Shown: positions 1 to 5,592 of the stretch, in pieces
Layout: each line of letters begins with the position of its first letter
Numbering within the stretch: the stretch's first letter is position 1
NCBI GenBank assembly: GCA_022600315.1
Contig: JAHZKQ010000271.1
Coordinates: 1-5,592 of the forward strand
DNA: 5,592 bases
Source: Gammaproteobacteria bacterium
GTDB taxonomy: Bacteria; Pseudomonadota; Gammaproteobacteria; Coxiellales; Coxiellaceae
Direction: 5' to 3'
Program-made: the position numbers and the translations under genes
The notes under the pieces: model-generated
What the model was told of the DNA's origin: nothing
What the model saw: the letters and a program-made list of their open reading frames with translations, nothing else
Databases searched by the model: none

Positions 1-1
1 A

Positions 2-547
2 CAACATGCATTTAGTAAATTGTTACATGAAAAATTTAGCAAATACCTTGTTGAAATGGCACTTAAGCCAGAGCAATCTGTAGCAAACTCAGCCGGCTCA
101 TCGCCGCTTGGGTCGCCACGCTCAAAAAGCCCTTCTAATGATGAAGATAACGAGCTAGAGTCAAGGCGTGGATCTGCTTCTACTCCTACTCCTAAGGTTG
201 GTTTTCAGAATATGCCGTCTGTTACAGCTTCGAGCGCTTCCTCTGCTCCTGCTGTGTCATTAACTGCTTATGATCTGGTATTATCACGACCCCAAAATCG
301 GCCAGATTATTTTGGTCGAGGTTTGATGGGAGCGGGTGTTATCGGAACGATTGTGCTAGGCATATTGGCGGGTCTTTCTATAGTAGCATGTCCTTATTTG
401 ATAATACCGGCAGTGGTATTTCTTATAGGCGCCATGTCGAACTCAGGTTCCAATTCTAGCCCTAGTCAAATTGGATTTTTCTCTAGCTCGTCACAGCAGC
501 GGGCATTACCAGAAAGCCATGAAGCAACATACGAGTTTTTGGTGTAA
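2..547 (+). CDS. Unrecognised protein with C-terminal membrane hairpin, 5' partial
   Basis: The reading frame is open from base 2 to a TAA stop at 545-547 (181 codons), with no stop toward the left edge, so this is probably the C-terminal end of a longer protein. The only internal starts near the edge, TTG at 20 and ATG at 56, have no Shine-Dalgarno sequence. Numbering from the TTG, residues 1-17 look helical and amphipathic. Residues 22-80 are low-complexity, rich in Ser, Pro and Ala with an acidic patch (DEDNELE). Residues 99-138 are strongly hydrophobic and glycine-rich (GRGLMGAGVIG, then LAGLSIVACPYLIIP), fitting two membrane segments around a CP turn. The tail from 139 is Ser/Asn/Gln-rich. 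I do not recognise the family. The low-complexity part is GC-rich compared with the operon downstream (35 of 60 bases in 61-120). A secreted effector, a membrane protein, or less likely a substrate of the adjacent exporter are all possible. The coding call is fairly safe; the function is unknown. Confidence 0.6.
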   Translation, partial: QHAFSKLLHEKFSKYLVEMALKPEQSVANSAGSSPLGSPRSKSPSNDEDNELESRRGSASTPTPKVGFQNMPSVTASSASSAPAVSLTAYDLVLSRPQNRPDYFGRGLMGAGVIGTIVLGILAGLSIVACPYLIIPAVVFLIGAMSNSGSNSSPSQIGFFSSSSQQRALPESHEATYEFLV

Positions 548-554
548 CGATGAT

Positions 555-570
555 AGTAAGTTAACTTACT
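555..570. repeat. Perfect 16-bp palindrome (operator-like)
   Basis: AGTAAGTTAACTTACT reads identically on both strands. It starts 7 bases after the stop codon of the upstream gene and lies about 100 bases before the exporter operon. As RNA it could form a 6-bp AU-rich stem with a UUAA loop, but no T-run follows on either strand, so it is not a convincing intrinsic terminator. Its position fits a binding site for a dimeric regulator of the exporter operon. That role is inferred from symmetry and location only. Confidence 0.4.
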
Positions 571-607
571 GTAAAATAAGGCTTAATTCTTCAAACCTCT
601 ATATATA

Positions 608-636
608 GTGAAAGACTACCAGCGGTAACTCATAAT
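608..636 (+). promoter_or_regulatory. Candidate sigma-70-type promoter of exporter operon
   Basis: GTGAAA at 608-613 (4 of 6 matches to TTGACA) is separated by 17 bases from CATAAT at 631-636 (5 of 6 matches to TATAAT). Transcription would begin near 643, about 30 bases before the chosen start codon. An alternative -10, TATAGT at 604-609, lacks a good -35 at proper spacing. In AT-rich DNA such matches arise easily by chance, so confidence is low. Some promoter is expected here because the downstream operon begins after a 124-base gap. Confidence 0.25.
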
Positions 637-657
637 ATGTCATAATAACAATTGGTT

Positions 658-663
658 AGGTGG
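658..663 (+). promoter_or_regulatory. Shine-Dalgarno site that sets the fusion-protein start
   Basis: AGGTGG lies 8 bases upstream of the ATG at 672, an ideal spacing. It overlaps the alternative GTG codon at 660, which itself has no purine-rich sequence at a usable distance. This favours ATG 672 over the longer GTG 660 reading. A third in-frame start, ATG 681, has a weaker CAGGG 9 bases before it and cannot be excluded. Confidence 0.55.
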
Positions 664-671
664 CTTCAGGG

Positions 672-1949
672 ATGAGTGAGATGGCACAGCAACCTTTTGA
701 CGAACAGAAGCTTAAAGAGACGCATTCACCAGAGCGCATGGATGAGACCATGCGAATTACCTCGGTTAAAAGCTGGATGATCGTATTAAGCTTTGGAGTG
801 TTTATTATCGCAGTGGTGCTGTGGGGGTTTTTCGGCACCATTTATCATCGTGTGCATGGCTATGGTATTCTCTTGCCGGAGCCTTCACAAATTTTCTTGG
901 CGGTATCGCGTGGGAATGGCTTACTTGAAGAAATTTATACGCGACCTGGTGATTATGTCATTAAGGGTCAAAAAGTTGCGCGGGTTAATCAAGATATTTT
1001 GGTGCAAAAAATAACGCACCTACAAAAAATCATTGCCCGCTTAAAAAGCGAACGCGATTTTCTTAATCAATATATTAAAAACCAACGCACTACGGTTAAA
1101 AATTATTTACAAAGCGTGCGCAGCTCAATTCAACAAAAAAATCAGAATGCCAAACAGCTTAAAACATTTTTAGATAAATTATTAGTCGGCTTAAGAAAAT
1201 TACGCGAGACGGGTGCGGTAACCTTAATTCGATTGCAAGATACGCAAAACAATCTGTTTAATGCAGTTGAAAAAGTCAATGAGTTGCAAAATGACATTAT
1301 TAATTTAAAAGTTCGCCAAATTGATTATCGCTTGCGTTGGTTTCAATTAGAGTCAGAGATTAATGTTAAGCTTATTGACAAAGAAGATGAGCTGTCTGGC
1401 CTAATGGAAAAATACAATGAAAATCGCTGGGTATTAAGCCCCGTAGATGGCATTGTTGATCAGCTTTTAAGTGCGCGCGGTAATTTTATGACGCCGGGAC
1501 ATGCGGTATTAACTATTGCGGAACAAAATAAAAATAAAAAAGATTTAAACTATGAAGTTTTAGCTTTTTTTAATCCAGAAAAAGGTAAGCGTATTTTACC
1601 TAAAATGCGCGCCTTTATTTCACCCACGACGGTGAATAAATACCGCTATGGTTCAATTAAATCTGAAGTTGAGTACATTGATGATTATCCTTTGTCACAT
1701 AAAGCCATTGTCGCTTTAGTGGGGAATGATGATTTGGCAAAGACCTTGGTGAAAAAGGGCGGTAGTTTTTTAGCCAGTGCGGAATTACTTAAAGACAAAT
1801 CGACAGTCACCGGTTTTCGTTGGACTTCAAACAATGGTCCGCCATTTAAGGTGACCAGTGGGACTTTGTGTAACGTCGATGTGGCGATTGAAAAGCAGCG
1901 TCCAGTCACTTTAGTTCTGCCATTCCTACGACATTTAATTAAGGGTTAA
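672..1949 (+). CDS. HlyD-like membrane fusion protein, NHLM bacteriocin exporter type
   Basis: This 425-residue protein is the periplasmic adaptor of the exporter, joining the inner-membrane ABC proteins to an outer-membrane channel. A short cytoplasmic N-terminus is followed by one membrane segment (about residues 34-56, SWMIVLSFGVFIIAVVLWGF), so the rest faces the periplasm. Residues 81-105 (GNGLLEEIY...PGDYVIKGQKV) form the first lipoyl-like half. A long Lys/Gln/Asn-rich coiled-coil hairpin spans about 108-250. The second lipoyl half is at 253-284 (SPVDGIVDQLL...GNFMTPG). The C-terminal block, including SPTTVNKYRYG and GFRWTSNNGPPFKVTSGTLC, resembles the NHLM bacteriocin-system secretion protein family (TIGR03794) rather than ordinary HlyD. 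Length is normal for that family, with no frameshift. The start at ATG 672 is chosen from the Shine-Dalgarno spacing; a GTG at 660 would add four residues. Three bases separate its stop from the next gene, whose ribosome site (AAGGG, 1941-1945) lies inside this one, suggesting coupled translation. General role is sure; the NHLM assignment rests on recalled motifs and is supported by the neighbours. Confidence 0.9.
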   Translation: MSEMAQQPFDEQKLKETHSPERMDETMRITSVKSWMIVLSFGVFIIAVVLWGFFGTIYHRVHGYGILLPEPSQIFLAVSRGNGLLEEIYTRPGDYVIKGQKVARVNQDILVQKITHLQKIIARLKSERDFLNQYIKNQRTTVKNYLQSVRSSIQQKNQNAKQLKTFLDKLLVGLRKLRETGAVTLIRLQDTQNNLFNAVEKVNELQNDIINLKVRQIDYRLRWFQLESEINVKLIDKEDELSGLMEKYNENRWVLSPVDGIVDQLLSARGNFMTPGHAVLTIAEQNKNKKDLNYEVLAFFNPEKGKRILPKMRAFISPTTVNKYRYGSIKSEVEYIDDYPLSHKAIVALVGNDDLAKTLVKKGGSFLASAELLKDKSTVTGFRWTSNNGPPFKVTSGTLCNVDVAIEKQRPVTLVLPFLRHLIKG

Positions 1950-1952
1950 TGG

Positions 1953-4097
1953 ATGTTTAAATCTACGCGGGTGAAAACGCCAACCGTCTTGCAGATGGAA
2001 GCCGTGGAATGTGGCGCGGCTTCATTGGCAATGATTTTGGCGTATTATGGATTGCATTTACCTTTAGAAGAATTGCGCGATGTTTGTGGCGTTTCCCGTG
2101 ACGGCTCTAAAGCCAGTGATTTAGTCAATGCTGCAGAAGAGTATGGACTTGAGGCGAATGGGGCGTTTGTAAGCATTGAAGAACTCGAAGAAGATAATGA
2201 TTTTCCGGTTATTGTGTTTTGGGAGCGTTGTCATTTTGTAGTTCTGGAGGGAATTAAAGGCGATAAAGTTTTCCTCAATGATCCAGCAGTCGGGCATCGT
2301 ATTGTGACTCGCGAAGAGTTTAAAAAAAGTTACTCACATTTAAGCATTTATTTTAAAAAGACTGATAAGTTTGTGCCAGGCAATCGTACCGAGCCGATGT
2401 ATAAGTTTTTCTTTAAGATCACTGCGGGAAATTATCGCGCTTTAGCAGTGATTTTATTTTCAAGCCTAATGTTGATTTTGCCAGGGCTTGCGATACCAGC
2501 TTTTAGCAAGGTTTTTATCGATGATATTTTAATTGCTAAAAATACCCATTGGTTGAACCCACTGATTGTTGCCATGGTTGGGGTTTTAGTGGTGCAGGTT
2601 AGCTTAGGTTATTTGCGTAATCTAGTTACCAATAAGCTCAATATGAAATTGGCATTAAAAACTAATAGCAAGTTTTTTTGGCACATTTTGCATGTTCCGG
2701 TTGCTTTTTTTGGTCAGCGATCTTTAGGGGATGTATTATCTAGGCTGAATAACAATCAAAGCATCGCTAGGCTAATTGCGACTGCATTTCCTAGCACCAT
2801 ATTAGATTTGTTTCAAGTCGTGGTATATCTAGTGGCGATGACCTTTTATACTTGGCAGCTAACGGTAGTCTTGCTTGTCAATTCAGTAATTGATATTGCG
2901 GTGTTTCTGTATTCAAAGAAGTTATTGCGTGACTGTAATCTACGTGCTCAGATTGAAGGTGGTAAGATGTACGGCGCGATTATGAGCGGTTTAAATTTAA
3001 TCGAAACCATTAAGGCCACTGCAGCAGAAAATAATTTCCTTAATAAAATTATTGCATTTTTAACTAAAGTTACCAACGCCAATCAAAGCGTGATGAAAAT
3101 TAATATGATGGTGACTTTAATTGCTAGTACCATTACTAATTTAAGTTCCGCTATTGTACTAGGCTATGGTGGTTATTTAATTATCGAAGGTAAATTAACC
3201 ATTGGTGGTTTAATTGGGTTTATTGCCTTAAGCGGTACATTTAAAATTTTGTTGGATAACTTAGTTGGGTTCTCAACCCAGTTACAATTAATTAATGCTG
3301 ATATTATGCGGGTGAATGATGTTTATAATTATGAAACTGACACTCGTTATAATCAAACTAAGAGTCTAGGTAAGCTACTGGCAGGTCGAGTTGAATTTAA
3401 AGATATTGTGTTTGGTTACGATAAAAAAGAACCGCCATTACTGGAAAACATCTCAATCACCATTGAGCCAGGAAAACGAGTGGCTTTGGTGGGTGGTTCA
3501 GGAAGCGGCAAAAGTACTCTAGCTAAGTTATTAACCGGTCTTTATAAGCCCTGGTCTGGTACGATCACAATTGATGGCATTCCCATTAATGAATTATCGC
3601 CAGCGGATTTGGCGGCAACGGTTTCAATGGTCGACCAAGAAATCTTTTTATTTTCTGGTAAACTTAATGAAAATATTAGTTTATGGGATGATAATGCTGA
3701 TCATGAATTAATGGTTGAGGCGACTAAAGATGCTGAAATTTTTGATGTGATTAGTAGTCGACCACATGGCTTTAACATGGAATTATCTGAAGGTGGCTCC
3801 AATTTAAGTGGCGGTCAATGTCAGCGCTTGGAGATTGCCCGGGCATTATTGGCTCGAACACCAGTGATTATATTAGATGAGGCAATGTCAGCATTGGATC
3901 CAATTATCGAGCAAAAAATTGATTTAAATATTCGTAAATATGGCAAGACCACCATGGTTGTAGCGCATCGCTTAAGTACTATTCGCGATTGTGATGAAAT
4001 TGTGGTGATGCAAACTGGAAAAATTATTGAACGCGGGACTCATGACCAGCTGATGAGCTCAAAAGGTTATTATTCTGAATTAATGGGTATGGAATAA
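1953..4097 (+). CDS. NHLM-type C39 peptidase/ABC exporter (peptidase-permease-ATPase)
   Basis: This complete 714-residue inner-membrane protein removes the leader from a peptide precursor and drives its export with ATP. Residues 1-135 are a peptidase C39 domain: oxyanion Gln14, catalytic Cys20 (QMEAVECGAASLAMI), His94 (CHFVVLEG) and Asp110 (LNDPAVGHR) are all present. An ABC type-1 membrane domain with about six helices spans roughly 160-440. The ATPase domain (about 479-714) has A-loop Tyr489, Walker A GGSGSGKS at 514-521, Q-loop Gln562, signature LSGGQ at 618-622, Walker B VIILDE at 638-643, D-loop SALD at 646-649 and H-loop His672, so it should be active. The end of the domain (AHRLSTIRDCDEI, ERGTH) matches what I recall of the NHLM peptidase/ATP-binding family (TIGR03796). 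C39 domains of this class cut after double-glycine-type leader ends. Small oddities are Met645 where DEATSALD is common and Cys623 where GGQRQR is common. It starts 3 bases after the fusion-protein gene and ends 2 bases before the second ABC gene. Substrate unknown. Confidence 0.95.
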   Translation: MFKSTRVKTPTVLQMEAVECGAASLAMILAYYGLHLPLEELRDVCGVSRDGSKASDLVNAAEEYGLEANGAFVSIEELEEDNDFPVIVFWERCHFVVLEGIKGDKVFLNDPAVGHRIVTREEFKKSYSHLSIYFKKTDKFVPGNRTEPMYKFFFKITAGNYRALAVILFSSLMLILPGLAIPAFSKVFIDDILIAKNTHWLNPLIVAMVGVLVVQVSLGYLRNLVTNKLNMKLALKTNSKFFWHILHVPVAFFGQRSLGDVLSRLNNNQSIARLIATAFPSTILDLFQVVVYLVAMTFYTWQLTVVLLVNSVIDIAVFLYSKKLLRDCNLRAQIEGGKMYGAIMSGLNLIETIKATAAENNFLNKIIAFLTKVTNANQSVMKINMMVTLIASTITNLSSAIVLGYGGYLIIEGKLTIGGLIGFIALSGTFKILLDNLVGFSTQLQLINADIMRVNDVYNYETDTRYNQTKSLGKLLAGRVEFKDIVFGYDKKEPPLLENISITIEPGKRVALVGGSGSGKSTLAKLLTGLYKPWSGTITIDGIPINELSPADLAATVSMVDQEIFLFSGKLNENISLWDDNADHELMVEATKDAEIFDVISSRPHGFNMELSEGGSNLSGGQCQRLEIARALLARTPVIILDEAMSALDPIIEQKIDLNIRKYGKTTMVVAHRLSTIRDCDEIVVMQTGKIIERGTHDQLMSSKGYYSELMGME

Positions 4098-4099
4098 AT

Positions 4100-5592
4100 A
4101 TGCAAATCATCGATTTATCCCAGCTTAAAAGCGTGATTACCGTTAAGTCAGGCGGTTTTGATCTATTCTATTATAATGGCGATAAACCTATTCGCCGGTC
4201 TTTATTTCGAGTCGATGAAAAGTCTTGTTTATTGCCATTGCCAGCCAGCGGCAATAAATTAATAATTATTGCCGTGCCTTTGCCTGAAACTGAAGTTGAA
4301 GATAAAAACTATGCTGAGGTTGACCAAACTAATGTTGCAGTACATTTAGATCAATATCAACGATTTTTTGAAAAGCATAAGCTGCCTAAACTAGAAAAAC
4401 TGCCAAAAAAAATTGATGCTCTAACAACAGCAAAATTTTCTGCTGCTATTAGGCAGCGTTTGAGTAAGCAGCTAGAAATAGAAACCAAGCTTGATTTAAA
4501 TAATATCCAGCACAAGCTAGATGAAAATAAATCCTCATTGCATGATGCCGGTGGTCGTGTCGCCGGTATTTTAGGAAAAATTAAACTCTCTAAATTGACT
4601 CGCAATCTTGACACAACATTGCATCCCATTTTACGGGCTATGCAAATATTAGCCAACCACGAGCATTGCGAAGTTGAATTTGAAGGTGTAGAAGTTGCAG
4701 ATTACGATACCTATTATGATTGCTTGCTATCGGTCGCCAATCGCTCACACCTGGCAATACGGCGGGTAGCTTTAGAGTTGGGATGGTGGCAAACTTGTTC
4801 GCAGGCCATGATTGCGTTTGATAAGGAAGACGGTAATCCTTATGTGGTGGTACCGGAAGGCGTGAGTAAAGTTTATGTTATTAATCCAGTGACTTTGGAA
4901 CGTGAGTTATTAACGGCTGAGATTGCTAATCGATTTGGCTATAATGCTTTGGCATTACATGCGGTTTATCCAAAACGCAAGTTAGACTGGCGAGATATTT
5001 TAAGATTAACTTTGAGTAGTAGTAAGCACCATTTAATTTTACTATTGTTTGTTTCATTGATTGCTGCGGTAATGGGCATGTTGCCACCTATTTTAACCGG
5101 GCAATTAATCGGCCAGATCATCCCTAAAAACGAGGTAGATTATTTAATTCAAATACCGATTATATTGATTTCATCCGGTATTAGTATCGCCCTATTTGGA
5201 CTCGTTAAGCAGTTATTAATTATCTCAATTGAGTCGCAGGCGACACAGCACAATCAAGCAGCATTGTTTCATCGCATTCTCTATTTGCCGATGCAGTTTT
5301 TTAGAAAATATACTGTGGGAGATCTGGCTAATCGAGCTTTTGCTTTTGAGAATATCTCTAAGACCATTACTGGGGCAAATATCAATGGGTTTTTAACGAT
5401 TGCTTATAGTTTTTTTAGTTTCTTTTTAATGCTCTATTATGCCTGGCAGTTAGCCTTAATCGTTTGTGTGGTGATGATTATTGTTATAGCTCTATTGCTT
5501 TATTTTACCCGCATAGAGATGATTTTAACTTTGAAATCAGCTGAAGCTGACGCTAACTCTTCAGCCTTAGCTTATCAAATTCTTTACGGAAT
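4100..5592 (+). CDS. Second NHLM-type ABC exporter subunit with non-catalytic N-terminus, 3' partial
   Basis: The frame is open from ATG 4100 to the window edge (497 residues seen), starting 2 bases after the previous stop. A short GGA 6 bases upstream may help initiation, and re-initiation by coupled ribosomes is likely. Residues 1-66 look beta-rich (SGGFDLFYYNG, RSLFRVDEKS, KLIIIAVPLPETE) and match the N-terminus I recall for the NHLM ATP-binding family without peptidase (TIGR03797), which resembles a small sensor barrel. Residues 80-190 are Lys/Leu-rich and helical. Residues 200-290 (LGWWQTCSQAMIAF, PYVVVPEGVSKVYVINP) align by eye with the back half of the neighbour's C39 domain but have Tyr248 and Asn262 in place of the catalytic His and Asp. 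Membrane helices start near 308, with visible segments at about 310-332, 348-372, 428-448 and 450-470, as in an ABC type-1 domain. The rest of the permease and the whole ATPase lie beyond the window. It probably pairs with the peptidase/ABC subunit as a heteromer; that is inferred from operon context. Confidence 0.88.
   Translation, partial: MQIIDLSQLKSVITVKSGGFDLFYYNGDKPIRRSLFRVDEKSCLLPLPASGNKLIIIAVPLPETEVEDKNYAEVDQTNVAVHLDQYQRFFEKHKLPKLEKLPKKIDALTTAKFSAAIRQRLSKQLEIETKLDLNNIQHKLDENKSSLHDAGGRVAGILGKIKLSKLTRNLDTTLHPILRAMQILANHEHCEVEFEGVEVADYDTYYDCLLSVANRSHLAIRRVALELGWWQTCSQAMIAFDKEDGNPYVVVPEGVSKVYVINPVTLERELLTAEIANRFGYNALALHAVYPKRKLDWRDILRLTLSSSKHHLILLLFVSLIAAVMGMLPPILTGQLIGQIIPKNEVDYLIQIPIILISSGISIALFGLVKQLLIISIESQATQHNQAALFHRILYLPMQFFRKYTVGDLANRAFAFENISKTITGANINGFLTIAYSFFSFFLMLYYAWQLALIVCVVMIIVIALLLYFTRIEMILTLKSAEADANSSALAYQILYG

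Noticed and set aside
556..575. CpxR-like paired GTAAA boxes (GTAAG 556-560, GTAAA 571-575)
   Set aside because: The boxes are 10 bases apart rather than the 5 or so expected, and the first is part of the perfect palindrome.
555..580. Palindrome read as an intrinsic terminator of the upstream gene
   Set aside because: The stem is AU-rich with 6 pairs at most, and the following bases (GTAAAATAAG) are not a T-run.
548..671. Small precursor-peptide gene in the intergenic gap
   Set aside because: The only ATG codons there, such as the one at 550, reach a stop within a few codons, so no leader peptide can be encoded.
656..841. Short minus-strand open frame (61 codons) over the fusion-protein start
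   Set aside because: It overlaps the clearly coding plus-strand gene, and its peptide has no recognisable features.
793..1014. Out-of-frame plus-strand open frame inside the fusion-protein gene
   Set aside because: It is a shifted shadow of the membrane segment and lipoyl region of the real gene.
1685..1909. Minus-strand open frame of 74 codons
   Set aside because: It is antisense to the conserved C-terminal block of the fusion protein; nothing supports independent coding.
4357..4656. Minus-strand open frame of 99 codons
   Set aside because: It is antisense to the helical region of the second ABC gene, whose frame continues uninterrupted through it; the opposite-strand peptide is not recognisable.

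Overview
The window is AT-rich and looks bacterial and Gram-negative. It carries a membrane fusion protein of the type that pairs with inner-membrane ABC exporters. TTA-rich codon use and the serine-rich, hairpin-containing protein at the left edge recall Legionellales-type gammaproteobacteria, but that placement is a guess and no taxonomic marker is present.

Layout, left to right, all on the + strand: (1) bases 2-547 are the 3' end of a gene that is open to the window edge. It encodes an unrecognised protein with a Ser/Pro-rich low-complexity stretch and a C-terminal glycine-rich hydrophobic hairpin. (2) Bases 548-671 are a short intergenic region with a perfect 16-bp palindrome, a weak promoter candidate and a clear Shine-Dalgarno sequence. 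(3) Bases 672-1949 encode an HlyD-like membrane fusion protein of the NHLM bacteriocin-system type. (4) Bases 1953-4097 encode a complete C39-peptidase/ABC exporter of the NHLM type with all catalytic residues. (5) Bases 4100-5592 encode the first 497 residues of a second ABC exporter of the non-peptidase NHLM type, cut by the window edge before its ATPase domain.

Genes 3-5 are packed with gaps of 3 and 2 bases and form one operon. Together they are the known three-part NHLM/NHLP exporter, named after nitrile-hydratase-leader microcins. The peptidase/ABC subunit should cut the leader of a ribosomally made peptide after a double-glycine-type site. The two ABC proteins probably form a heteromeric transporter, and the fusion protein links it across the periplasm to an outer-membrane channel. 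No precursor peptide, modifying enzyme or TolC-like channel gene is visible here, so the exported substrate is unknown and may be encoded just outside.

The most interesting reading is that the second ABC protein appears to keep the back half of a C39-like fold (about residues 200-290) that aligns with the peptidase of its neighbour but has lost the catalytic His and Asp. This suggests an active/dead peptidase-domain pair in one transporter.
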